64,000 nt of DNA from CAWJNF01 sp963844235. Lineage in GTDB: Bacteria > Actinomycetota > Thermoleophilia > Gaiellales > Gaiellaceae. The stretch covers positions 744,001 through 808,000 of the forward strand of contig CAWJNF010000008.1 in assembly GCA_963844235.1 (NCBI GenBank), read 5' to 3'. Numbering within the stretch: position 1 is the first letter of the stretch; every line of letters starts with the position of its first letter. Positions 17,924 through 26,078 of this stretch are shown piece by piece. The notes beneath the pieces were generated by a model. The model was not told the origin of the DNA. It did not search any database and saw nothing but the letters and a program-made list of their open reading frames with translations. The position numbers and the translations under genes are program-made.

Positions 17924-19075
17924 CTACCGCTCCAGCAGAACAGCGTCCCCCTGGCCGCCGCCGGAGCAGATCGCGGCCAGGCCCACGCCGCCTCCCAGGC
18001 GACGCAGCTCGTGGGACAGGGTCGTGAGCAGCCGGGCGCCCGAGGCGCCGATCGGGTGGCCGAGGGCAACGGCGCCGCCGTGGACGTTGACCCTGTCCGG
18101 ATCCGCGCCGAGCATGCGCGTCGAGTGGATCGCAACGGAGCAGAACGCCTCGTTGATCTCGATCCGCGCTACGTCCTCGATCTGCTTGCCGGCGTGGTCG
18201 AGCGCCTTCTGGCCCGCGAGCGCCGGCGCCCTGGCGAGCAGCGGAAAGTCGTTCGCCGCATACCCCGTGGACACGATCGTGACGAGCCGCTCGAGCCCGC
18301 GCCGCCGCGCGTAATCCTCGCTCGCCACCACGAGCGCCGAAGCGCCGTCGTTGAGGCCGGGAGCGTTGCCGACCGTCGTCGTGCCGTCCGGGTCCATGAC
18401 GGGCGGAAGCCGTGAGAGCTTCTCGAGGGACGTGTCGCGGCGCGGCGCCTCGTCGTACTCGAGGCCGTCCATGGCGATGATCTCCTCGCTCAGGATCCCG
18501 GTATCCGTCGCCGCGATCGCGCGCTCGTGCGAGCGCAGCGCCCAGACGTCCTGAGCCTCGCGGTCGATTCCGAGCTCCCTCGAGCCCTTCGAGGCCTGCT
18601 GGATCATGTGGCAACCGTCGAACGTCGACGTCAGCCCGTCGAAGACGGCGTGGTCGACGATCTCGCCGTCCCCGAGCCGGTAGCCGAACCGAGCCTTCGG
18701 CAGCAGGTACGGCGCGTTCGACATCGACTCCATGCCCCCGGCCACGACCACCTCGAGGTCGCCGGCGCGGATCATCTGATCGGCGATCGTGACGGCCCGC
18801 ATCCCCGAGGCGCAGACCTTGTTGATCGTGTCCGAGGAGATCTCCTCGGAAAGCCCCGCCGCGATCTGCGCCTGCCGCGACGGGATCTGGCCGACGCCCG
18901 CCTGGAGCACCTGCCCGAAGACCACATAGTCGACGTCCTGGTCAGGAACTCCGGAGCGTTCCAGCGCGGCGCGAATCGCGCGCGCCCCGAGCTCGACGGC
19001 GCTGAAGCGCGCGAGCGCACCGGCGAATTTGCCGAACGGCGTGCGCGCCGCTCCGAGAATCACGCTCCGGGCCAC
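17924..19075 (-). CDS. Acetyl-CoA acetyltransferase (thiolase)
   Basis: The GTG at 19075 gives 383 residues starting ARSVILGAARTPFGKFAG, the normal thiolase N-terminus. Catalytic residues are all present: nucleophilic Cys88 in NKVCASGMRA, His340 in GGAVALGHPIGASG and Cys370 in CSGGGQGDA. The conserved NEAFCSVAI motif is also seen. It catalyses condensation of acetyl-CoA or thiolytic cleavage of 3-ketoacyl-CoA. A longer reading frame extends upstream but lacks family sequence. It likely works with the 3-hydroxyacyl-CoA dehydrogenase downstream, although the frameshifted gene separates them. Confidence 0.93.
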   Translation of the reverse strand: MARSVILGAARTPFGKFAGALARFSAVELGARAIRAALERSGVPDQDVDYVVFGQVLQAGVGQIPSRQAQIAAGLSEEISSDTINKVCASGMRAVTIADQMIRAGDLEVVVAGGMESMSNAPYLLPKARFGYRLGDGEIVDHAVFDGLTSTFDGCHMIQQASKGSRELGIDREAQDVWALRSHERAIAATDTGILSEEIIAMDGLEYDEAPRRDTSLEKLSRLPPVMDPDGTTTVGNAPGLNDGASALVVASEDYARRRGLERLVTIVSTGYAANDFPLLARAPALAGQKALDHAGKQIEDVARIEINEAFCSVAIHSTRMLGADPDRVNVHGGAVALGHPIGASGARLLTTLSHELRRLGGGVGLAAICSGGGQGDAVLLER

Positions 19076-19201
19076 AGCGGCAATGTAGCGCCGACGGGTG
19101 CGGCCGGGCCGCGACGCAGGATCCCCGATTCGGGGGAGCCCCGGATCGTCCAAAACGGTCTTGTTCCGTCGCGGCGCTTTCGCGAGTCTCGGAGCCCACC
19201 C

Positions 19202-19742
19202 GTGCATACGTGTGCGCATGCCCTCACCAGGATCGTCGCCGTCGCCGCAGCGGCGCTCGTCGCCGCGCTCCTCGCGGCACCGGTGCTCGCCCGCGAGCAG
19301 CCGCCCGCTCCGACGCTCCGCGCGGCGGCGCCCTCCATCGCCGAGTCGGTGCGGGCGCGCATCAACGGCGATCAGGCGGGACCATGGCCTGAGCGGGCTG
19401 CGGACGGCGCCTGCCCTCGCTCGCAGCGCCGGCGCACATGCCCGGTCGATGGCGAGCACGGGCTTTTTCGGCCACGACTCGAGCGACGGCGCCTCCGCCT
19501 CGGATCGCATACGCCGCTACTACCCGGGCTCGGTGGTCGGCGAGACGCTGCTCTGGAGGTCCCCCGGCCTGACGGCGCAGCAGGTCGTGACGCTGTGGCT
19601 GGGAAGCCCACCCCACCGCCGCGTGCTCCTCCACCCGGCCTTTCGCGACCTCGGCATGGGCGTCGTCCGCGCCTCGGCCGCCCCCGGTGCGTTCGGCGGC
19701 CTCGACGTGACCATCGTCGTCGCCGACTTCGGCGCCCCCTGA
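19202..19742 (+). pseudogene. Frameshifted CAP-domain protein
   Basis: The GTG at 19202 opens a signal peptide (LTRIVAVAAAALVAALLAAP) followed by SIAESVRARING. At about 19369-19372 one extra G shifts the frame; the continuation IRRDHGLSGLRTAPALARS, STGFFGHDSSDGASASDRIR, VVGETLLWRSPG and GSPPHRRVLLHPAFRDLG lies in the next frame and ends at 19742. Joined, it is a normal 180-residue CAP protein, a paralog of those at 7296 and 8784. The extra base turns a single G into GG, so a sequencing error is possible. If real, the gene is inactive. Confidence 0.78.
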
Positions 19743-19757
19743 TCTGCTGTCCTCGGG

Positions 19758-19786
19758 TTGACGCCCCGGGTGGCGTCCCGTACTCT
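19758..19786 (+). promoter_or_regulatory. Probable sigma-70-type promoter of the trp operon
   Basis: TTGACG at 19758-19763 and TACTCT at 19781-19786 are separated by exactly 17 bases, close to the vegetative consensus. Transcription would begin around 19792-19794, only two to four bases before the leader-peptide ATG at 19796. This is the only good promoter-like pair between the CAP gene and trpE. Confidence 0.65.
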
Positions 19787-19795
19787 GGCGGCCAG

Positions 19796-19858
19796 ATGAC
19801 GACTCTCGTCGTGACGTGGTGGGGCTGGTGCCGCGAGCGGGGCGGGAGCGTCGCCTAG
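19796..19858 (+). CDS. trpL: trp operon leader peptide
   Basis: This 20-residue reading frame encodes MTTLVVTWWGWCRERGG and ends in TAG at 19856-19858. Three of four consecutive codons around residues 8-11 are tryptophan (W8, W9, W11), a density expected only by design. It sits between the promoter and a rho-independent terminator directly before trpE, the layout of classical trp attenuation. No Shine-Dalgarno is visible, and the predicted transcript starts within a few bases of the ATG, so translation may be leaderless, a common mode in actinobacteria. Confidence 0.88.
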   Translation: MTTLVVTWWGWCRERGGSVA

Positions 19859-19915
19859 TTCGAGACGACGCGAACCCGAGCCCGCTCGAAGACCTCCGCC
19901 CCCGGGGGTCTTTTT
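19839..19915 (+). promoter_or_regulatory. trp attenuator: antiterminator and terminator
   Basis: The terminator stem pairs 19891-19898 (GACCTCCG) with 19903-19910 (CGGGGGTC), loop CCCC, followed by TTTTTGT. A competing arm, GGGGCGGGAG at 19839-19848, can pair with CTCCGCCCC at 19894-19902 (nine pairs, one bulged G), which would break the terminator. That arm lies inside the leader peptide just after the Trp codons. A ribosome stalled at those codons would leave it free and allow read-through into trpE. A ribosome reaching the stop codon would cover it and let the terminator form. Confidence 0.85.
19891..19915 (+). terminator. Rho-independent terminator of the trp attenuator
   Basis: An eight-pair hairpin (one T-G pair) with a CCCC loop is followed directly by five T residues. 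It lies 25 bases before the trpE start, too close to be the end of another gene's transcript, since the CAP gene ends 150 bases earlier before the promoter. Confidence 0.88.
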
Positions 19916-19939
19916 GTCTGTGCCGAGAGCGACCTATCC

Positions 19940-21184
19940 GTGCTGAAGACCGCCACCCACATCCCGACCGACCTGATCACCCCGCTCGGGGCGTACCTGC
20001 GCCTGCGCGGCGACGAGCCGAGCTTTCTGCTCGAGTCGGTCGAGCAGGGACGCCTCGGCCGCTACAGCCTCCTCGGCTCGGGCGCCCGGCTGCTCGCGTT
20101 CGAGGACGCCGAGCGCGCGGTCGAGGGAGGGGCACCGGTGGTGGGCTACCTCGGCTACGACCATGTCGCGAGGCTGGAGCCGACCGTTCGGCTGCCCGCG
20201 GACGGGCCCGACTTCCCGGAGAGCCTCTTCGTCGTCGCGCACACGCTCGTCCGCTTCGACCACCTGGCCGGGGTCGCGGAGGTGCTCGCCGGCGACGTCG
20301 ACGAGATCGCAGCACGGCTTGCAGGCCCGCTGGAGGAGCCCCGCGCGGGCAGCGGGCACGCGGGCGGCCCGATCCGGCGCTTCCTCTCGCGGGAGGCCTA
20401 CGAGCGGGCCGTCCTCACGGCCAAGGAGCACATCCGCGCCGGCGACGCCTTCCAGATCGTTCTCTCGCAACGGGCGGAGCGGCCCACGTCGGCGACGCCC
20501 GTGGCGATCTACCGGGCACTGCGGCGGGTCAATCCCTCGCCCTACCTCTTCCTGCTCGAGCTCGGCGACCTGTCGCTGATCGGCTCCTCTCCGGAGACGC
20601 TCGTGAAGCTCGAGGGGGCTCGCGCCAGCGTGAACCCGATCGCCGGCACGACGAAGCCCGGCGAGGGCGACGAGGAGCGTCTGCTCGCCTCGGAGAAGGA
20701 TCGCGCCGAGCACGTCATGCTCGTGGACCTCGGTCGCAACGACCTGTCCAGGGTGTGCCGGCCGGGCACCGTCCGCGTCGAGCGCTTCCTCGTCGCCGAG
20801 CGCTACTCGCACGTCAGCCACCTCGTCTCCGAGGTGGCGGGCGTGCTCAGGCCGGGCGTCTCGCCCTTCGACCTGCTCCGCGCCACGTTCCCGGCGGGCA
20901 CCGTCTCCGGAGCGCCGAAGATACGGGCGATGCAGATCATCTCGGAGCTCGAGGGCTACCGGCGCGGTCCCTACGCGGGAGCCGTGGGGTACGCGCTCCC
21001 GGCCGGCGGCTCGTTCGACACCTGCATCGGCATACGCACGGTCGTCCTCTCGGATGGAGTCGCCCATCTACAGGCCGGAGCCGGCGTCGTGGCCGACTCC
21101 GATCCAACCGCCGAGAACCAGGAGTGCCTCAACAAGCTGCGCGCGATCGAGACCGCGATCGACCTCGCGGAGGCAGGCGCGTGA
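19940..21184 (+). CDS. trpE: Anthranilate synthase component I
   Basis: The GTG start at 19940 gives 414 residues. The N-terminal domain has the LLES motif (SFLLESVEQGRLGRYSLLG, residues 28-46), the Trp feedback site. The chorismate-binding domain has AFQIVLSQR, NPIAGTTKPGEGDEERLLA, DLGRNDLSRVCRPGTV, and TFPAGTVSGAPKIRAMQII near the C-terminus. It converts chorismate plus ammonia to anthranilate, with TrpG supplying ammonia. At 414 residues it is shorter than the usual 450-520 but keeps both domains. It is first in the operon and is controlled by the upstream attenuator. Confidence 0.95.
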   Translation: MLKTATHIPTDLITPLGAYLRLRGDEPSFLLESVEQGRLGRYSLLGSGARLLAFEDAERAVEGGAPVVGYLGYDHVARLEPTVRLPADGPDFPESLFVVAHTLVRFDHLAGVAEVLAGDVDEIAARLAGPLEEPRAGSGHAGGPIRRFLSREAYERAVLTAKEHIRAGDAFQIVLSQRAERPTSATPVAIYRALRRVNPSPYLFLLELGDLSLIGSSPETLVKLEGARASVNPIAGTTKPGEGDEERLLASEKDRAEHVMLVDLGRNDLSRVCRPGTVRVERFLVAERYSHVSHLVSEVAGVLRPGVSPFDLLRATFPAGTVSGAPKIRAMQIISELEGYRRGPYAGAVGYALPAGGSFDTCIGIRTVVLSDGVAHLQAGAGVVADSDPTAENQECLNKLRAIETAIDLAEAGA

Positions 21185-21762
21185 ACGCACCCGGCTCGCG
21201 CGTGTTGCTGATCGACAACTACGACAGCTTCACGTACAACCTGGCGCACCTGCTCGAGGAGCTCGGGGCCGATGTCACGGTCCTCCGCAACGACGCGATC
21301 GACGCGAGCGGCGCCGAGGGCCTCGCGCCCACGCATCTCGTCATCTCGCCCGGGCCGGGGCGTCCTGCCGACGCGGGCGCCAGCGTCGAGATCGTGCGGC
21401 GGATCGGCCCGCGGGTTCCCACGCTCGGCGTCTGTCTCGGCCACCAGGCGATCGTCGAGGCCTACGGCGGCGAGGTCGGGCCTGCCCGGCTCCTCGTCCA
21501 CGGCAAGGCGAGTCGGATCGAGCACGACGGCCAGGGTCTGTTCCGAGGCCTCCCGAGCCCGCTCGAGGGCGGCCGCTACCACTCCCTGGCCGCGACACGC
21601 GTGCCCGACTCGCTGGAGGTGTGCGCGACGACCGAGGACGGCGAGGTCATGGCGGTACGGCACCGCGAGCACCCCGTCGTCGGCATCCAGTTCCATCCGG
21701 AATCGGTGCTGACGCCGCTCGGCCCGGAGATCGGCCGGCGCTTCCTGGAAGGCGAGCGATGA
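21181..21762 (+). CDS. trpG: Anthranilate synthase component II (glutamine amidotransferase)
   Basis: The GTG at 21181 overlaps the trpE stop (GTGA). The 193-residue class-I amidotransferase begins VLLIDNYDSFTYNLAHLLEE. It carries the oxyanion strand SPGPGRPADAG, the nucleophile Cys85 in GVCLGHQAI and the catalytic His172/Glu pair in IQFHPES. It hydrolyses glutamine and feeds ammonia to TrpE. It could also serve aminodeoxychorismate synthase, as in organisms with a shared subunit. The size is normal and the coupling with trpE is tight. Confidence 0.95.
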   Translation: MNAPGSRVLLIDNYDSFTYNLAHLLEELGADVTVLRNDAIDASGAEGLAPTHLVISPGPGRPADAGASVEIVRRIGPRVPTLGVCLGHQAIVEAYGGEVGPARLLVHGKASRIEHDGQGLFRGLPSPLEGGRYHSLAATRVPDSLEVCATTEDGEVMAVRHREHPVVGIQFHPESVLTPLGPEIGRRFLEGER

Positions 21763-22808
21763 TCCAGCTCGCGCTCGCGCGCCTCCTCGACGGCCGCGAC
21801 CTGACCCGGTCGGAGGCGAGGGCCGTCATGGACCAGATCATGGACGGCGAGGCGACGGCGGCCCAGATGGGCGCGTTCCTCGTCGCGCTCCGCATCAAGG
21901 GCGAGACCCCGGACGAGATCGCAGGCTGCGCCGAGGCGATGCGCTCTCACGTGCTCGCCGTGCAGCCGCAGCGGGACGATCTCGTCGACACCGCGGGCAC
22001 GGGGGGAGACGGCGCGCACACGTTCAACATCTCGACCGCGGCCGCGCTCGTCGCCGCCGCAGCCGGCGCCGGAGTCGCGAAGCACGGCAACCGCTCGGTG
22101 TCGTCAGCGTCCGGCTCGGCGGACGTCCTCGAGGCGCTCGGATTCGAGCTCGAGCTGCCGGCGGAGCGCATCGAGCACTCGATCGACGAGCTCGGCTTCG
22201 GGTTTCTGTTCGCTCCCCTCCACCACCCCGCCATGCGCCATGCGGCCTCCGTCCGTCGCGAGCTCGCGACGCGGACGGTGTTCAACGTGCTCGGGCCGCT
22301 GACGAACCCGGCCGGGGCTCGCACGCAGGTCGTGGGGGTCTACGCGCCCGAGCTCGCGGCGACTCTCGCGCAGGTTCTTCTCCAGCTCGGCGCCGAGCGC
22401 GCCTTCGTCGTCCACGGCGCCGACGGCATCGACGAGCTCTCCCCGACGGGGCCGAACCTCGTCTGGGAGGTGGTGGGCGGAGAGGCTCGTGAGCGGCTCA
22501 TCGACCCGCTGGAGCTCGGGATCCCGCGCTGCGCTCCGTCCGACCTCGCGGGCGGCTCTCCGGAGGCCAACGCGGCCACGATTCGAGAGATCTTCACCGG
22601 CGCCGACGGCCCGAGGCGACACGCGGTGCTGCTGAACGGAGCCGCCGCGATCGCCGCGGCCGGGCGCGCGGACGACTTGCGCGACGGGCTCGCCCTGGCC
22701 GCCGAGGCGGTCGACTCGGGTTCCGCAGGGCAGCGGCTCGAGGAGCTCGTGCGCTTCTCGCAGGAGGGTCGGCCGGACGAGAGCACACCGGGGGAGGCCG
22801 AGGGCTGA
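21759..22808 (+). CDS. trpD: Anthranilate phosphoribosyltransferase
   Basis: The ATG at 21759 overlaps the trpG stop (ATGA). The 349-residue protein has the helical N-terminal domain (TRSEARAVMDQIMDGEATAA), the PRPP-binding loop DTAGTGGDGAHTFNIST near residue 77, KHGNRSVSSASGSADVLEAL and the anthranilate-site segment FNVLGPLTNPAGA. It joins anthranilate to PRPP. It is full length and stands alone, not fused to TrpG as in enterobacteria. Confidence 0.95.
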   Translation: MIQLALARLLDGRDLTRSEARAVMDQIMDGEATAAQMGAFLVALRIKGETPDEIAGCAEAMRSHVLAVQPQRDDLVDTAGTGGDGAHTFNISTAAALVAAAAGAGVAKHGNRSVSSASGSADVLEALGFELELPAERIEHSIDELGFGFLFAPLHHPAMRHAASVRRELATRTVFNVLGPLTNPAGARTQVVGVYAPELAATLAQVLLQLGAERAFVVHGADGIDELSPTGPNLVWEVVGGEARERLIDPLELGIPRCAPSDLAGGSPEANAATIREIFTGADGPRRHAVLLNGAAAIAAAGRADDLRDGLALAAEAVDSGSAGQRLEELVRFSQEGRPDESTPGEAEG

Positions 22809-23983
22809 TGGGGCGCTTCCGCGCTGCCCTGGCGGGGAGCGGGCTGGCGGCGATCGCCGAGGTCAAGCGCCGCTCGCCGTCGGCCGGCGACCTGCGCCCG
22901 GACGCGGATCCGGCGGCGATCGCGGCGGCCTACGAGCAGGCAGGCGCGGCTGCGGTCTCGATCCTCGTCGACGCGGAGCGCTTCGGCGGTAGCTGGGACG
23001 ACATGCGGGCAGCACGGACGGTCACGGCCGTCCCGCTGCTCGCCAAGGGCTTCTTCACGGCCGAGGAGGACGTGCGGACGGCGGCCGAGGCCGGCGCCGA
23101 CGCGATCCTGATCCTTCTGCGCGATCTCGACGACGATGTCTGCCGGCGGCTGATGCAGGCCGCGGCCGACCGGGGCCTCGACGCGTTCGTGGAGGCCCAC
23201 GACGCGGACGAGCTCGGCCGGGCGCTCGCACTCGGCGCGGACCCGATCGGCGTCAACGCTCGAGACCTCTCGACGTTCGCTATCGACAGGCGGACGCAGC
23301 TCGAGCTCGTCGCCGTGGCGCGCCGGAAGGCCGCCGATCGCGTCGTCGTCGCGGAGAGCGGCATCTGGAACCGCGCCCAGGGCGCCGAAGCCGAGCTTGC
23401 CGGTGCGGACGCGATCCTCGTCGGCTCGGCGCTGATGCGTGCCCCGGATCCCGCCGCCAGGCTCGCAGAGCTCATCGCGCGGCCGCTCGTCAAGGTCTGC
23501 GGGCTCACGCGGGACGAGGACGTGACCTGCGCCGCCGAGGCAGGAGCCGACCTCGCCGGCTTCATCCTCGCCGATACCCCCCGTCGCGCTCCCTCCGTTC
23601 TCCCGGTCCCGGACACGATGCTCTCCGTCGCCGTCTTCGTCGACGCGGCAGAGGACTCCGGAGCCGACCTCGTGCAGCTCTACGAGGAGGAGGACGGCCA
23701 TCGTGGCCGCGATGCCGTGCTCCTGCGCGAGGGCCAGCGAGTCGCGGAAGTGGTCGACCTCCCGTGGCTCGGCGAGGGCACGGATCACTGGCCGCGGGCG
23801 GCGCAGGCCGAGGGCCGCGTGATGCTCGCCGGGGGGCTCGCGCCCGAGAACGTCGGCGCCGCCGTGGAGGCCGTGCGGCCCTGGGCGGTCGATGCGGCCC
23901 GGAGCCTCGAGGCGGCGCCGGGGATCAAGGACCACGAGCGCGTGCGCGCCTTCGTGCGCGCCGTCGAGGAGGTGCGGAATTGA
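22808..23983 (+). CDS. trpCF: Bifunctional indole-3-glycerol-phosphate synthase / phosphoribosylanthranilate isomerase
   Basis: Residues 1-220 are TrpC: AEVKRRSPSAG with Glu18 and Lys20, Lys80 in LLAKGFF, the VEAH glutamate near 129, GVNARDL near 148 and VAESGI near 181. Residues 226-391 are TrpF: catalytic Cys231 in VKVCGLTRDEDV, the Asp of VVDLPWLGEGT, LAGGLAPENV and PGIKD. The TrpF part is only about 165 residues against a usual 200, and the GGTGK phosphate loop is reduced to GEGTD. The fusion performs two consecutive steps. TrpC-TrpF fusion is familiar in enterobacteria but unusual among actinobacteria as I know them. The ATG overlaps the trpD stop by one base. Confidence 0.9.
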   Translation: MGRFRAALAGSGLAAIAEVKRRSPSAGDLRPDADPAAIAAAYEQAGAAAVSILVDAERFGGSWDDMRAARTVTAVPLLAKGFFTAEEDVRTAAEAGADAILILLRDLDDDVCRRLMQAAADRGLDAFVEAHDADELGRALALGADPIGVNARDLSTFAIDRRTQLELVAVARRKAADRVVVAESGIWNRAQGAEAELAGADAILVGSALMRAPDPAARLAELIARPLVKVCGLTRDEDVTCAAEAGADLAGFILADTPRRAPSVLPVPDTMLSVAVFVDAAEDSGADLVQLYEEEDGHRGRDAVLLREGQRVAEVVDLPWLGEGTDHWPRAAQAEGRVMLAGGLAPENVGAAVEAVRPWAVDAARSLEAAPGIKDHERVRAFVRAVEEVRN

Positions 23984-25149
23984 GCGTCGACAACCCGTCC
24001 ACTGCTCTGGCGGGCCGGATGAGATCCGGCCCCTACTACGGCGCCTACGGCGGACGCTACGTGCCGGAGACGCTCGTGCCGGCGCTCGACGAGCTCGAGC
24101 GCGGCTGGCACGAGATCCGCGCCGACCCGTCCCACCTCGCCGAGCTGGGCACGCTCCAGCGGACGTACGCCGGCCGGCCGACCCCGCTCTACCGCACCGA
24201 GCGCCTCGCGCCCGGGCGAACGATCTACCTGAAGCGGGAGGACCTCTGCCACACGGGCGCTCACAAGATCAACAACGCGCTCGGCCAGGCGCTGATCGCC
24301 AAGAGCCTCGGCAAGTCCAGGATCGTCGCGGAGACGGGCGCCGGCCAGCACGGCGTCGCCACCGCGACGGTGTGCGCGCGGTTCGGCTTCGAGTGCGTCG
24401 TCTACATGGGCGCCGAGGACATGCGGCGCCAGCGACCGAACGTCGAGCGCATGTACTTGCTCGGCGCCGAGGTGGTGCCGGTGGAGTTCGGCACGAAGAC
24501 CCTCAAGGAGGCCCTCTCGGAGGCCATCCGCGACTGGATCACCAACGTCGAGACGACCCACTACCTGATCGGCACCTGCGCAGGCCCGCACCCGTATCCG
24601 GCGATCGTCTCCGAGCTGCAGACCGTGATCGGCCGAGAGACGCGCGAACAGATTCTCGCCGCAGAAGGCCGCCTCCCCGACGCGGTCGTCGCCTGCGTCG
24701 GCGGCGGCTCGAATGCGATCGGCGTGTTCGCCGGCTTCGTCGAGGATGCCGGCGTGCGGCTCGTCGGCGCCGAGGCGGCCGGAGCGGCCAGCCTCGCGCG
24801 GGGGCGCACCGGCGTCCTGCACGGCTCCCGCTCGGCGATCCTCGCCGACGAGGACGGGCAGATCCTCGACGCCCACTCGATCTCCGCCGGCCTCGACTAC
24901 CCGGGCGTCGGTCCCGAGCACGCCCATCTGCGCGACAGCGGACGGGCCGAGTACGTCCCGATCACCGACGAGGAGGCGCTCGCCGCGTTTCACCTCGTGG
25001 CGGAGCGCGAGGGCATCATCCCGGCGCTCGAGTCGTCACACGCCGTGGCCCAGGCCCTGGCGATGGACGATGAGCTCATCGTCGTCTGCCTCTCCGGGCG
25101 CGGCGACAAGGATCTGCAGACCGTCCTCGAGCACGAGGGCAGAACGTGA
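23980..25149 (+). CDS. trpB: Tryptophan synthase beta chain
   Basis: I take the TTG at 23980, which overlaps the trpCF stop (TTGA), giving 389 residues; an ATG at 24019 is an alternative. The PLP lysine is Lys96 in HTGAHKINNALGQAL. Other marks are AETGAGQHGVATAT, GAHPYP-like AGPHPYPAIVSELQ, the phosphate loop GGGSNAIGVFAGF and CLSGRGDKDLQTV. It makes Trp from indole and serine. The tail before YGGRYVPET contains one of the window's palindromic elements (24012-24032), encoding GRMRSGP. This region is usually variable, so the insertion is probably tolerated. Confidence 0.95.
   Translation: MSVDNPSTALAGRMRSGPYYGAYGGRYVPETLVPALDELERGWHEIRADPSHLAELGTLQRTYAGRPTPLYRTERLAPGRTIYLKREDLCHTGAHKINNALGQALIAKSLGKSRIVAETGAGQHGVATATVCARFGFECVVYMGAEDMRRQRPNVERMYLLGAEVVPVEFGTKTLKEALSEAIRDWITNVETTHYLIGTCAGPHPYPAIVSELQTVIGRETREQILAAEGRLPDAVVACVGGGSNAIGVFAGFVEDAGVRLVGAEAAGAASLARGRTGVLHGSRSAILADEDGQILDAHSISAGLDYPGVGPEHAHLRDSGRAEYVPITDEEALAAFHLVAEREGIIPALESSHAVAQALAMDDELIVVCLSGRGDKDLQTVLEHEGRT
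24012..24036. repeat. Palindromic element inside trpB
   Basis: GGGCCGGAT and ATCCGGCCC flank GAG, followed by CTAC. The nine-base arms are perfect. The element lies in the codons of the TrpB N-terminal tail. Confidence 0.75.
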
Positions 25150-25865
25150 GCGGGAAGGCCCTTAACGTGTACCTGATGGCCGGGCCGGACACGCCCGAGC
25201 TGGCCGAGGCCGCCGTCGCAGGGGGCGCCGACCTGCTGGAGCTCGGGGTGCCGTTCTCCGACCCGCTCGCCGACGGGCCGGTCATCCGCCTGGCCGGCGA
25301 GCGCGCGCTCGCGCAGGGAATGCGGCCCGCCGCCTGCCTCGAATGCCTCGCGGAGATCCGCCGGCGCGTGGGACCCGGCGTGCCGCTGATCCCGATGACG
25401 TACGCGTCGATCCTCGAGGCGTACGGCTACGAGCGCTTCCTGCAGGACTCGCGCGAGGCCGGCGCGACCAGCCTCATCGCCGCCGACCTCCCGATCGAGG
25501 CCGCTCCCGAGCTCCCCCGCGTGCACCTCGTCGCTCCGACGAGCCCCACCGAGCGCCTCAGCCTGGCCGCCGAGCGTACGGACGGCTGGCTCTACCTCGT
25601 CTCGGTAACCGGCACGACCGGGGCCCGCGCGGCCGGCTCGACACAGCTTCCCGCGCTGGTCGAGCGCGCGCGCTCCGTGACCGACGTGCCGCTCTACGCC
25701 GGCTTCGGGATCTCGACGCCCGAGCAGGCCGCCGAGGCCGCGGGGCTCTGCGACGGCATCGTCGTCGGCAGCCGCGCCGTCGAGATCGGCCAGACAGGCG
25801 GGCCCGGCGCGCTGCGCGACTTCGTCGCGGCGCTTCGCGCCGCCGTCGACGCCTCCACCGCCTAG
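25146..25865 (+). CDS. trpA: Tryptophan synthase alpha chain
   Basis: The GTG at 25146 overlaps the trpB stop (GTGA). The 239-residue TIM barrel opens VYLMAGPDTPELAEAA, then has LELGVPFSDPLADGP with catalytic Glu32 and Asp43. It continues IPMTYASILEAYGYERF, APTSPTERL, the segment YLVSVTGTTGAR and the phosphate site GFGISTPEQAAE. It cleaves indole-3-glycerol phosphate and channels indole to TrpB. It is about 20 residues shorter than the common 260 because the N-terminal helix before strand one is abbreviated. It is the last gene of the operon. Confidence 0.94.
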   Translation: MSGKALNVYLMAGPDTPELAEAAVAGGADLLELGVPFSDPLADGPVIRLAGERALAQGMRPAACLECLAEIRRRVGPGVPLIPMTYASILEAYGYERFLQDSREAGATSLIAADLPIEAAPELPRVHLVAPTSPTERLSLAAERTDGWLYLVSVTGTTGARAAGSTQLPALVERARSVTDVPLYAGFGISTPEQAAEAAGLCDGIVVGSRAVEIGQTGGPGALRDFVAALRAAVDASTA

Positions 25866-25900
25866 CCGGGGCCGACCCTCCGAAGGGGAGCGCGCCCCTC

Positions 25901-26025
25901 AGGGGGAGTGCGCCTCCCCCACCCAGGGGCAGCGCACCTCCCAGGGGGAGTGCGCCTCCCCCACCCAGGGGCAGCGCACCTCCCAGGGGAGTGCGCCTCC
26001 CCCACCCAGGGGGAGCGCACCTCCC
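25901..26025. repeat. Three tandem copies of a 42-bp GC-rich repeat
   Basis: Two identical 42-base units (25901-25942 and 25943-25984) are followed by a 41-base variant to 26025, with a degenerate half unit at 25883-25900. Each unit contains a self-complementary piece, GGGGGAG...CTCCCCC. The array fills the gap between trpA and the next gene. It may end trp transcription through its hairpins, though no T-run follows. Confidence 0.9.
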
Positions 26026-26078
26026 CCCTTCTCGCTACGCGGCCTTCCGCCGCATCGGTCGATCCCCTTCCAGGGACC

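Noticed and set aside
19858..19890. tRNA-like GTTCGA string after the trp leader
   Set aside because: No cloverleaf can be built around it, and the region is explained by the attenuator.
25883..26030. Possible CRISPR array at the tandem repeat
   Set aside because: Units are contiguous with no unique spacers, and no cas genes are present.
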